From positions 7,839,414 through 7,903,413 of the forward strand of contig KL647288.1 in assembly GCA_000727475.1 (NCBI GenBank): DNA of 64,000 bases, given 5' to 3'. The DNA is from Sarcocystis neurona. Its lineage: Eukaryota > Apicomplexa > Conoidasida > Eucoccidiorida > Sarcocystidae. This document shows, piece after piece, positions 21,791 to 32,003 of this stretch. A program made the translations under genes and the position numbers. How positions within the stretch are numbered: the stretch's first letter is position 1; the number at the start of each line of letters is the position of its first letter. A model generated the notes under the pieces. It was not told the DNA's origin and did no database searches. It was given only the letters and a program-made list of their open reading frames with translations.

Positions 21791-24430
21791 ATTTCATGAA
21801 CTTGAAGCTGCCGCTGGCTACACCACTTCAGAAAAAACTCGTTCCACCTGGATATCTTGTTCTCCTCGTAGTGTAGGTCTGGATCCGTAGGGCTATCCAT
21901 TCCAGCGCTAGTCCTCTTGCGCGAACAAATTTAATGGGCTACTCACTGCAGCGCTACTCATATTCTGTGAAGAACAGTGGTCGGCCACCGCACACACATG
22001 GAAGAATACACAGAATAATCATTCATATGCATGGCTCCCACTTGATGCGCTTCGCGCCGGAGAGACATCATCCTCCATTCATCTACATTTAAAGTGTTCG
22101 GTGTGCCAGAGTTCTACATGGTCTTGCGTGCTAGGCAAGACCCCGCTGCTACGTACGATGTCTCATAACGCAGGGCGGTACGCGTCATACGTCTGTAGAC
22201 GCGTGCGTATAGACACGTAAAGCGTTGACAAGTATACGTATACCCTTACACGTTTATGTACTGGTGGATGTGTGAGACGTAGATGCAGTTACCTATGTAC
22301 AAACACATGCGTATTCGTATAACAGGAACTATCTGTCTGCCGTGTGAGAACGGCGTAGCGCACACGCACAGACGCCGATTGTCGATGTCCTGCAATACAT
22401 CCATAGCTACACCGTCTAATGTACTTTTGTACACGCGTGTGAGTTTTCCACTACGTACGTCTGCTACCGAAGTGAAGCGCAGAAGCGCCAGCAGGTGTAG
22501 CGGCATGGGCACCAGAGGCAGCGGGAACCGGAGAGGAAGTTACATCACCGGGAGCAGCACCGCGAGGAAACCATTGCTACTAGTTGCATCAGTAGACCAA
22601 TTGCGGCTGCTGCTGTGGTATCAACAGCAGTACTCGCAGGAAAACCTTCATCAGCAATAGCACGGTTCCTAATAACAGCAACGGAAACACCAGAGGGAGT
22701 ACGAGGAACAGAGCTCGGTCCTATGTGCGGCCGCAATGTAGGTGTTAGTTCCGCCCGCAGCGACAGCAGACACTAGGTCAAGAGCCGCAGTGAAAAGTCT
22801 GCGAGCCGCCGCAGCACCAGCAAATGCAGCAGGGGCAACCTTGGCAACAATACAACTTTCGCTCATTAGCTGTTGCAACAGCAACGGAAGCAAAACCTCC
22901 TCGTGTTGTGTCACGCCTTAACCCCGGGTACTATGTCTTCTCCGACATCTGCTGCTGCGGCAGCACTCCTTCCTCCTGCTCTGTTTCACCGCCGCTGACT
23001 CTGCCTGGTTTCCGTCCGTCTGCGCAGCGCTCTCGATGGTGGGCTGCCAACGATTTCCAGTTTACGTGTCTTATCTATGTGCACATATATATAGATATAT
23101 GTGAATATATAGACACACAAGCACGTGCGTCAAGATATATTCACACACATACCTCGGGCGTAGTTCCACATTATATAAAGAGGATATCTGGGTGCGCATT
23201 TCAAGTGTGTAGCGCAGACGTATGACACATCTGTATTTTTCAGGCTTTCCAGTTGAAGCGCCGTTCGTCTTGCCTGTATCCGCTCTCAGAGGACACCTAA
23301 GGTGCAAGACACCGATTGTCTTCTCAACATGTGCGTAATTCGTACTATTTGTACATTTAGATATATCCACACGTGCGATCTGTTCACACTTACGGGCAAG
23401 AGCTTATGCGGTGTACGCCACGCACACCTGTAATCCTTAGAAATATTCAGATAGTCGATTATAGGCCGTACATCAATGTATACAATTACGTAACTCATAT
23501 GTGCATATGAGTAGACACGTGTATACACCTCTAGGTAACTAAATACTCTGCATTTATCTTGTTCTCTACGGATAGCGTCTGTACGTGTCTTTTTAAGCTA
23601 TCTCTTGCATCTGGTTTTGTGTAAGCAGTGCAGAAAGTGCAAACAAGCGGGGGTAGATAACGGGGTCTCAGTATCCCGCCCTCAAGAAACTACGCCGCAT
23701 CTGCCGTTGGTAAATTCTTTGAACTGTAATGTGCACACGATGGTGTGGCGACTCTTTCTCGTTCAGTTGCATCGATTTCGTACCTGTGCAAGTAACGAAA
23801 GCTTCCCAATTATTTCTTCTGACAGCTATTTCTATCAACTGCAGAATGGTAGTACAACTGTGTGGTCCCGTCGTTGCCAGCGCGCTTGTCTCTACCGTTC
23901 CTTTAGATATGTCTCATCTCTGCCTCTAGGCAGCACTGTGGTGTACCCCAGGTATTCTTACAAGTACCCCTGTACTTGTGACACGTTTAAGTGTATGCGC
24001 TCACCGAAGTGCTCTGTGTTCCCACAAGTCGTGCCACTGCGTATATACAGGAATCATCCTGCACCATCTGCGGCGAAATTGTGTAGAGGTCTGCAGGAAA
24101 GTAGGACATAAGAGGAGGAAGGAGCAGCAGAAGCGTGCAGAATCCGCGTACACACGGTAGGATCTCCACCGTAGCATCACACGTCTGGGCGCGAAGTGGA
24201 AAGTCGGACATTATTTCACTTTTCCTACACTGCGGGAAGGCCCTCAAAGACAACCTTAGACGAATGTTGCTTTCGTCAAGAGCACTGAGCGTTTGGCTGC
24301 TTGTTGACGAGACACGACACGCAAAGAAGAGCAAAGGGGGCAGGTTGGCTGGCTTTGAATATTCATGCAGATATGCGTATGAAAAGTGTGTACGTTAGCT
24401 TACAGTTTTTATTATTTTTCACTCTTGTCT
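21791..24430. other. No confident gene; one 168-codon frame of uncertain status
   Basis: Eroded GCA/AGC sequence occupies 22490-22900. A plus-strand ATG frame at 23605-24111 reads 168 codons of Cys- and Tyr-bearing, non-repetitive residues (for example WRLFLVQLHRFRTCASNE). It has no recognisable domain, and a minus frame of 115 codons overlaps it, so I do not call it as a gene. Confidence 0.5.
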
Positions 24431-24467
24431 CTATGTGTGTACATGTGTACATGTACACGTGTTGTGT

Positions 24468-24640
24468 GTATGTGTGTGTATGTATGTATGTATGTATGTA
24501 TGTATGTATGTATGTATGTATGTATCTATGTATGTATCTATGTATGTATGTATCTATGTATGTATGTATCTATGTATGTATGTATCTATGTATGTATGTA
24601 TCTATGTATGTATGTATCAATGTATGTATGTATGTATGAC
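24468..24640. repeat. TATG tetranucleotide array with TATC interruptions
   Basis: Pure TGTA units run from about 24470 to 24530, then a 12- to 16-bp pattern of TATC followed by two or three TATG units repeats to 24640. Poly-Met/Cys/Tyr frames here are artefacts. Confidence 0.5.
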
Positions 24641-25514
24641 GTACCTGTACAACTACAAGTGTCGATGCTTGTTCTCTATAGAGAGAAATGGAGGCGTCCC
24701 TGTGAACAGCTGTCGAATGCTGAGATATCACGCACCTATGCCTTCGTCGACAGCGGGGCCTCTATTAACGCCAGAAGGGCTGAAATTTGTTTCACCGGCT
24801 CGCCTACGATTTGCTTCCGGTCGCGGGAGCTCGTTCGCACTCTTCTCTGGGTACTTCTGCGTTTCATTCGACCAATAACGAGCTTGACTTTTCTCCACTG
24901 TTTTCAATGTCGCTGTCACTCGTAGTGCGTGTGTTTCTGCTTATACGATCTAAAAAGAGCTCTCCCTATCAACCGTTTGCTGTAGATTTCTTGTCTCACA
25001 GATAATACCTGACAGTCTTCGCCTTCCGCCATTGCGTCGCCCTCGCAGCCCCTTTTTTGCCCTACACTATCTTCTCTTTTTCTCCATATAGTTCTGAGAA
25101 AAGTCAACGGTGATGATCTCCGAGAGAACAAAATTACCCCAAAAAAATTATGTACTCATTGCCAAGGGTTACGTGACCGAATATATATGCCGCCATTTGT
25201 GTGCATATGTACGTATACATATATATAAGGATTGCTGGCTCAGAAACTGCGAGTGGATCTCTCAGTGAAGGTCCACCCTTGTTCGATCCCATTTTTGGTT
25301 GCACTGACAAACAAACTCACTCCATACACATAACTATATATATGCATATACGTGTGTTTACACACACGTAACTCCGTGTGGCTGTCCGGGTGGCCTTCTT
25401 CTGCGAAATCGCCGCTTGATAGAAGAAGAGAGTGTATTCAGATACGTGTATATGTAGCCGCACCCAGCTACGTCTGTGCAGTCAGTTGAACATGTACTCT
25501 GACACACGTTCTGC
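24641..25514. other. No gene seen
   Basis: Ordinary-composition DNA with a short TATATA stretch at 25200-25230. A 25227-25290 segment resembles tRNA promoter boxes but does not fold (see rejected items). Confidence 0.5.
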
Positions 25515-27140
25515 GTGTTGTTATGCAGTGCATCTTGCCCACACACAAGCGCCGCGGCAGATATTTACGCACCCTCCGCGGAAGAGAACACCCAGTACCG
25601 CCAGCTAAAATCCAGCAGCCCGCTGTGGGCAGACGAAATCTCGTATTTTCTGTTGTCACACTTTGTAAGTGTCCCCGTGTCTTCGTCGTCGCCTGCCATG
25701 AAGCAGCAAGTGAAGCGAGACGGCCACAGTGAAAGGGTCTCTTGTCTCCTCGCCTTCGTCTCTGCTCCACACGCATTTGCTACATTCCTTCACAGCTGCA
25801 ACAGCAACAGGAGTAGCAACCCGCGCAGCAACCGCAGCAGCAGCAGTAGGACTTGCAGCAACAGGAGCAGAAGAAGCAACGGCGAGGACAGGAGAACGAG
25901 TGGTAGGACCACAGAAGAACGTAACACGAGCAGGCGGAGCAGCGGAGTCAAGGGTAGCACCGTCAACAAAACATACACTAGCGTCGCAAGCACCACAATA
26001 CTCTTCCCATTCATTCTGACTCTGCCGTGTATCCTTTGGCTTGTTCCGCTGCCTCTGCTGCTGCTACTGTTGACGCTCTGTTGTCGCCGACGTTACATGC
26101 GTCCTCTGTGGGGTATCGAGACCACCGTTGCCGGGAGGTGGAGCCGCGAAAACAAAAGCAGTACCAGAGGAGATGCAGTGCTGCAGACAACGCGAAGTCG
26201 TCCTGCGCTTTACCCTTCTTCCTTTCGGTGCTGTAAAAGCGTTTTCTTCTCTTACTGGCAGGTGATCTGTTGCTGCTGCGCATCAGTTGCGCTGCCTGCA
26301 GCATGCCTGCTGACGTCGAAGCAGCAGCAGCGGCCGTGGCAACCGTACCCCTCCCTCGGGAGGTCGATGCGTTCTGCATCCACGACGAATACAAGTGTGA
26401 CGCTTGGAAAGGACTCCTTGCCGGCCGCGGTACTAGACAGCAACACGCCTTCAGCTTTTGTGGCTGCTGCCGCAAACGTAACACCATCAGCTGCACCAGC
26501 GGGTCCTGGATGGGAACTGCCTCCAGCAGCAGCGGCAGCCATCTCAAGTCCTACTGACACAGTCGGAACTGCACAGACGGCATGCAGAGGGGCACAAAAA
26601 CGAAACGCTGCAGCAGACGCTGTCTCTTCGCAGTCACGCACAAAAGAAGCAGAGTTAATCAGCAGCAGACCAGCTGCAGACAACTTTGCTCCTGCAGCGG
26701 CGTCGGTCCAAAGGAAACGGACATGGTTCACCAGCGGCGAAGGAAACAGCGCCGCCGTCCACTCTCTAGTGGATGAAAAGTCTTCCGCTTCAAAAGAGGC
26801 GCCAGGCAGGAAAAACGGAGCAGAGCGTTACTCCGCACCCTCAGCAACACCGGCAGCAAGCGTGATCTCAGCAGAAACAGCACAGGCTGCTGTTCTTGCC
26901 TCAAGGACGTCTAAAGCGGGGCGAAGGAAATGTACGGAAAGGAACAACTCAGCCGCAGCCGCTGCCCATGAATCACTATTCTCGCGGTGGCGTCATCTGC
27001 TGCTGCAGATCAAAGAAAGTGAGAATTTTTCTGCTGGCATACCGTCTTTTGCAGCTGGGCGTGCAGCAGCACTTCACAGAAAGCAACAAGGTGCAGCAGG
27101 GTGCTTTAGAATTCCCTGCTCCAGTGTTCCTTTGCCGTAG
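25515..27140 (+). CDS. Ala/Ser-rich open reading frame, possible large exon
   Basis: A 541-codon frame on the plus strand. It has a Ser/Arg/Asn-rich part, one strongly hydrophobic segment ([20 protein letters not shown]), and an Ala/Ser/Thr-rich second half that includes non-repetitive text such as KRTWFTSGEGNSAAVHSLVD. The first half competes with an Ala/Thr-rich frame at 25729-26019, as expected if it is degenerate GCA repeat. It lies upstream of, and on the same strand as, the Gln-rich gene at 28057 and could be its 5' part. No start or splice join is convincing. Confidence 0.5.
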   Translation: MLLCSASCPHTSAAADIYAPSAEENTQYRQLKSSSPLWADEISYFLLSHFVSVPVSSSSPAMKQQVKRDGHSERVSCLLAFVSAPHAFATFLHSCNSNRSSNPRSNRSSSSRTCSNRSRRSNGEDRRTSGRTTEERNTSRRSSGVKGSTVNKTYTSVASTTILFPFILTLPCILWLVPLPLLLLLLTLCCRRRYMRPLWGIETTVAGRWSRENKSSTRGDAVLQTTRSRPALYPSSFRCCKSVFFSYWQVICCCCASVALPAACLLTSKQQQRPWQPYPSLGRSMRSASTTNTSVTLGKDSLPAAVLDSNTPSAFVAAAANVTPSAAPAGPGWELPPAAAAAISSPTDTVGTAQTACRGAQKRNAAADAVSSQSRTKEAELISSRPAADNFAPAAASVQRKRTWFTSGEGNSAAVHSLVDEKSSASKEAPGRKNGAERYSAPSATPAASVISAETAQAAVLASRTSKAGRRKCTERNNSAAAAAHESLFSRWRHLLLQIKESENFSAGIPSFAAGRAAALHRKQQGAAGCFRIPCSSVPLP

Positions 27141-28056
27141 ACCCTCCTGCTGCCTAGACTGCTTCTGTCTGTCCTGCTGCTGTTGCTCCTTCGCTCGCGG
27201 CTGCTGCTTCTGACACACCTCAGTCCCCTACTGTGGAACCTCGTCGCCTCCCTCTTTTCGTTTACGCTGTTCCGCCAATTCCTGCTTTTGCTGCTGGTGA
27301 CTAAGCTGCGAACAGCGATGCAGCTGCTTCCCGTTTCAGTGCTCATCCTTCTTTCCTGCTCTCTCCAGTTGCTACTAGCTTTGAAAAGGCTGGTAGTGTG
27401 CATCTTCCTCCTGCCCTTGATGCACTTCCTGCACTTGCTGCGTCTCCAGCTTTTCTCGCGGCAGCTGCTCCTGCCACGCAGTTGCTTCGTCTTCTGCTGT
27501 AGGTGACGCTTATTTGGTTGCGGATATTTCCTCTCTGCTGCACTTTGTCATCCGGCTTCTTTTCGAGCTGTTGTGCTACATCAGGCTGTAGTGTCGATGC
27601 TGGCCGTACTGTTGCTGCAGCGACTGTTTCTTCTTCTTCTCCTACTGTCGTGTCAAGTCCAGAGTGACAACGCGGTGTTGCCCGTGCTGTTTCTGTATGT
27701 CCCTACTATTCTTCATCTCGCTGTGTGGTCACTGCTGACGCACTGCATTCCGGTGGTCTCTTCTCTTTGTCTTCTTCTAGTTCTATTGCAGATATTTCTC
27801 CATGTCCTCCTGTAAATCCTAAGAAGCCCAGGTGCTACTGATGCGGAGGATAATACTTTTCTTTCCGTCGGGCTGCACGCGGCAAAGATCGAGGCTGTGC
27901 TGCTCCGTACTCTCCTGCTTTCTCTCTTACAGTCAGTCAGGGATGTAACCCGCTTTTGCTGCTTGCGCTGTTGCTTCTTCCTTCTCTGTCGCAGGTAAAA
28001 AACAGCTTCCTCCGTCTGGCGCCGCCACTGCACCTATTCTTTCCTCTCGCTCTGTT
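27141..28056. other. Degenerate GCT/CTG-rich spacer or intron
   Basis: CTG/GCT-rich DNA whose third plus frame reads Pro/Ala/Ser-rich text between stops (for example SVHLPPALDALPALAASP). These could be short exons linking 25515-27140 with 28057, but splice sites are weak, so none is called. Confidence 0.5.
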
Positions 28057-29484
28057 ATGACTGCTGCAAGTTTGTCCCACGCTCCTGCACTTGCTGTTTC
28101 ATTTCTTCCAGTGCCGGTTACTGAAGGCGTTCATTCTCTCGCTTCTGCCGCTGCTTCTCCTTCGGTGCCTATCTTTGGCGTCAAACACTCTGCTGATGTT
28201 GCTTCTGCTGCATCCGCGGCAACCTTTTCCTCGTTCGCACTGCGTCCTGACGAGTCGTACGTGTCTGCCCAGGCTGTTGCTCGTTATCTTCCACCTGTGA
28301 CTAGTCTGCAGCTTTTGCATTCTGCTCTTTCGGCGTCTCCCCGTACTGATCCGCCAGCCGGCGTGGGGACAGAGTTTTTAGAAGGAGGCGTACTCGACCA
28401 TGGAACAACAGCAGCAGAGTCAGCACTTACACCCAAACTCGATGCGACAGCCAGGGCAGCGGCAGTAGCAGCCGAGCGAGCGACACCGTCGAGAACATCG
28501 TCAAGGGCACTGACAGCAACAGCTATGAATGCCACAGCATCAGGACCTAGTCTCGATTTACTAAAGACAAAGAAAACAGCATTGCTGGGGACACAGCAAG
28601 GCTCCAGATTCGTGGAAGATCCTCCAGCAGCAGAATCACAGCTTCCGATAGTACCGGACAGCTCGCTTCCACCCCATTCTTCCTTTTCGTCTTTTTCTTC
28701 TTTCTCTTTCGCTTCAAATCGTCAGAGAGCGGCTGTGCACCGTCAACGGCAGCAGCGTTACATTCAGCAATATCATCAGAAAAGGAGGAGGCAACTGCAA
28801 CAGTTTGGTGAAGAGATGGGAACGAAGAAGCATGTGCCTGAGCAGCAGCAACATCAACATCAGCAGGCAAAGGGGCAACAGAAGCAACAGCAACCGCAAC
28901 TGCTTCAGATACGACTGCAGCTGTCGCATTTAAAGAAGAACTTGGCTAATCTGCTGGAGCAGCAGCAGCGGCACCAGCGTCCCCAGGAGCAGCGGCAGAA
29001 CGTCAGATGGCAGCAACCTATACAGCAGAACTCGAGTCGGCGGCAGCAGCAGGGACAGCCGCAGCATCACGAGGAGGTAGAAAGGAAGGAAAATACTCAA
29101 GCATTCCTTCCTCTTCACTCTTGCGTGGAACAACAGCAGGACAATCAGTTGCCATCTTTGAGTGCAACCACGTCTGCGGAGTTTATCCACTTGGGATGCA
29201 CTGGCGCAGATATCCGCAGTAACGCAGAAGCGAGAGCCGCACCAGTACAGCTGCGTCCCACGACGCCTCCTGATCAAGGGGAAGAACCGCCTTGGAATGA
29301 GCGGCAGCACCGAGGGGAGTCGCAGCAGCAAGAGCAGCAACCGCAACAGCAGAAGAGAAATTGGTGGCGCGCATCGTGGCCGGTGCATCCTCAGCTGATG
29401 TCACAATTGTCCGACGCTGGTGGTACAAACAGGGACGTCTTCCCTTCCATCATCTTTCGCAGCAGCTTGCCTCCGCCTCCACCG
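28057..29484 (+). CDS. Gln-rich gene exon 1
   Basis: 476 codons, with poly-Gln interrupted by Lys, Arg and His and a Pro run at the donor. The ATG at 28057 is the first in the frame, but the frame is not preceded by a clear promoter, so an upstream acceptor is possible. Confidence 0.5.
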
Positions 29485-30123
29485 GTAAGCATACGTACAA
29501 ACGTACGTGTATACTTGTATGAGTGTATGGACGCGGAGCTTTACTAAAGCCACAAATATGAATTTACACGTGCAAGTGTGGAACGCCAGCAGTATTCCCT
29601 GATCGAACCGGGTCTCGCTCTATATCTCTCTACCCACGAGTATAGGCAGCTACGCGCTGAGTACGCCTTGATTGGATTCACATACAGGAACATCGCTGCG
29701 TCCCTATGGAAAAGAAGAACACATACAACTTGTAAAACTATATGTACAAACACATACTCCTGTGTGGCAGGGTTGGCGTAGACCCCTGCAGTTGGGAAGG
29801 AAGCGTGTGTATCACTGCTCTCCGCATCGTCTATATACGCACATGTAGCGGAAGCAGACACCGGTGAAGTCGAGAGATATGCACACGCGTACCTCGTCTT
29901 TAAAACATGTGCAGACGAATACAAAATACATGAGTGTCTATTTCCGTGCGTGCTGCGAATGCTGAAGCCTACATTTCTATTCGTGAAATATCTCTACTGG
30001 AGAAATACGATGAAGGTCGAAAAGGTAGGTGCGCGTATGTTAGATCTCTTATACATTCCACAAGATGAGGAGAATTACTATGCGCATGCGTATCGTTCGG
30101 GTAACAGAGGCAGGAATAGGTGA
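28057..30123 (+). CDS. Gln/Ser/Ala-rich protein, four-exon gene, function unknown
   Basis: Model exons are 28057-29484, 29590-29731, 29935-30024 and 30065-30123, joined in phase (0, 1, 1, stop) for 572 residues from the ATG at 28057. Exon 1 is Ala/Ser-rich, then Gln-rich with a short helical patch (QIRLQLSHLKKNLANLLEQQ), ending SSLPPPPP at a consensus donor CACCG/GTAAGC. Exon 2 has real protein texture: YLSTHEYRQLRAEYALIGFT. Exon 3 encodes EAYISIREISLLEKYDEGRK and the last exon DEENYYAHAYRSGNRGRNR. The true start may be further upstream. An alternative reading through 30065-30328 is described separately. I do not recognise the family; the basic, Gln-rich character is all that can be said. Confidence 0.5.
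29590..29731 (+). CDS. Gln-rich gene exon 2
   Basis: Acceptor tggaacgccag and donor ACTT/GTAAAA. It encodes 47 codons beginning QYSLIEPGLALYLSTHEYRQ, low in repeats and rich in Tyr, Leu and Arg, which makes it the most domain-like part of the gene. Confidence 0.5.
29935..30024 (+). CDS. Gln-rich gene exon 3
   Basis: Acceptor aatacatgag and donor AAAG/GTAGGT. Entering with two bases it reads SISVRAANAEAYISIREISL then LEKYDEGRK. A different frame of the same DNA reads LRMLKPTFLFVKYLYWRNTM and would feed the 30065-30328 alternative. Confidence 0.5.
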
Positions 30124-30328
30124 ACGAAAGTTACCCTCGTACCCTGTCCAGCAAAAGTGGACGGTGACGCGGAATCCATGCGGACAAGTTTATCTCTACA
30201 CGCGCAAAGAGGAGACTTTGCATCACCAGTCGATTGTCTGCGTCCCCACCAACATCAAAACATTCTCTGTTGATGCCAGCTCATCCCTACCTGAAAACAA
30301 ACGATTGGCGGAGACGAAAAAATGTTGA
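30065..30328 (+). CDS. Alternative terminal frame of the Gln-rich gene
   Basis: Starting at the same acceptor (ttccacaag at 30064) but in phase 0, this frame runs 87 codons to TGA and includes KWTVTRNPCGQVYLYTRKEE, which loosely resembles a WW-type strand pattern (W, then P.G..Y). The preferred model ends in another frame at 30123, because exon 2 has no good phase-0 donor. Only one of the two can be the main product. Confidence 0.5.
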   Translation: MRRITMRMRIVRVTEAGIGERKLPSYPVQQKWTVTRNPCGQVYLYTRKEETLHHQSIVCVPTNIKTFSVDASSSLPENKRLAETKKC

Positions 30329-31718
30329 AGAAATACGTGTGTTTGCTCCTTCCGCTTCCTCAGCGTGGAGATACGCATGAAGCGTGTGCACCAGGCGTGG
30401 CTAGTTGGCAGCGGAAGACCAACTGAGGATACCGCACTGCGCTAAAGAGAAATCTGCTGCCAGCTATGTTCCGATTGCAGTCACTGAAAATCGTCGACTT
30501 CCCTGCTCAACTACGTTTGCGTGCTGAAAAAAGGTATTTGCTCTTCGTATCTTCTGCATTCCACGCTCCCATATGTAAATCTGTCTCCGTGGCTGTAGCA
30601 AAAGTTCCTCGTCAATAGATTCGTACAATTTTAAAAATGGACAAGCAGCGTCAAACAACTATCCTGGACATTCCTGCTCTCTCACTCTATGTATACACAT
30701 ATGTGTATATGTGTGTTATACGTATGGAAGAGACAAACGTATTTGTATACACATGAAAACATATGTATATATATATATATGGCTTCAAGAAGGGAAGGTG
30801 TGACCTCCGAAGTCTCCGCTTGTAGGTATATATATACAGTCAGAGAGAGACGGGTGTATGTATTCGCCTATTGTGGAGGGTCTTCACAGCCTTGTGTATA
30901 TACACACGCGTATGCTCACGCAATTTTGTATCTAGGGACATATATATATATACATTAGTAAAGAGAGGCTCGTGTATACATTCTGCCACAGACGTCTGTA
31001 GAGGGTCTTCGCAGCCGTGTGTATATACACACGCCTCTGGGCACGTAAGTTTATGCGCGTAAACCATTGGGTGGAAGGCTGTCAATGAGCTGAGACCGCT
31101 CTTCGTTTAGTGCTGCAGCAGCTCCAGAAGTAGCATCTAGAGAGGCGGCACCAGGTAAGCAGCAGCTACGAAGGCGCCCTCTGTAAATGCACCAGCTGCG
31201 TCAACAGCGCCGATCGACAGAACGGTTTCACCTGCAGCAGCCGCAGAAAGAGACGTTGGATGAGCAGTAGCACCTGCAGAAACAGCAATTCCCCAGGCAA
31301 CCTCTACGACACTGCGGCTCTCTGCGCAGACGCAGCACCTGTAGGGGCAGCAGCTACCTAAGCAGCGCTATCACAGAAGCACATCTTTGCAAGCAGCAGC
31401 TGTAGAGGCGGCAACTGTGGGAGCAGCTGTTTCGTAAGTGGCAGTTGCTGACGCAGCAGCTGCTGCTCAGCTCACTAAGTAGCAGGTGTACAGAGGCAGC
31501 GAAGTTGTAACCAGCAACGGGAGACGCAAGCGCTTCGAGGCTGTCAAAGAAACAGCCTCGTATACCGGACGTGAAGAGCCAACAGCAGGATATCAGCCAC
31601 TAGCGCAATTAGCAGCTTTTCGCGCAGCCCACGCAGACCCAGAAGCTAGCGGACGACCAGTTCTCAAAGCTCGATTAAGTTGCACTGCAGTGTGGGGTGC
31701 ACGCGCACGCGCATGCAG
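30329..31718. other. Spacer with TATATG repeat, 125-bp duplication and eroded GCA DNA
   Basis: TATATG repeat at 30690-30960, a direct duplication at 30873-31050, and degenerate GCA/AGC sequence at 31110-31480. The frame at 31486-31722 is open on the plus strand (YTGREEPTAGYQPLAQLAAF) and might be a 5' exon of the next gene, but it cannot be joined in phase with confidence. Confidence 0.5.
30873..31050. repeat. Direct duplication with 125-bp period
   Basis: GTGGAGGGTCTTCACAGCCT at 30873 recurs as GTAGAGGGTCTTCGCAGCCG at 30998, each followed by TGTGTATATACACACGC. Similarity extends upstream into the AGAGAG motif. It is clearly a diverged tandem duplication. Confidence 0.5.
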
Positions 31719-32003
31719 GTGAACCCGTTGATATTTTTAAATTCGCTCTGGAAGCTTGGGACTCTTCTTCCCGCGGCTGCTGCGTGGGGGCGGAGAGCAA
31801 GCAAAACTCACATTGACAATCCGACAGCAACAACACCGGAGGAGGCGAAAGCTGAAGAAGAACAACAAGCCGTTTCGAGCGAGTGGATGCCAACTCCTCA
31901 CCTACCCCTGCCTGAAGCAGAAGCTGAACCGGAACAGAAAAGAGCAGCGGTCGGTGAAGAACCCACAGCAGCAAACGCAGAAGAAGAGGCTGCAGAAGAT
32001 ACG
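31719..32003 (+). CDS. Acidic gene, first identified exon
   Basis: 95 codons between acceptor cgcgcatgcag and donor GATACG/GTAAGA. The frame is open back to 31650, so the exon could start slightly earlier. The second half is Glu-rich (PEEAKAEEEQQAVSSEWMPT). Confidence 0.5.

Noticed and set aside
23605..24111. 168-codon Cys-containing plus frame
   Set aside because: No domain, no splice partners, and a 115-codon minus frame overlaps it. The sequence gives too little to call a gene.
24386..24925. 179-codon Tyr/Cys/Met-rich frame
   Set aside because: It is a translation of the TATG tetranucleotide array; all frames stay open over such a repeat.
25227..25292. tRNA-like boxes (TGGCTCAG and GTTCGATCCC)
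   Set aside because: The T-arm does not pair (CCTTG against CCATT), the ends do not form an acceptor stem, and spacing is odd. Probably chance.
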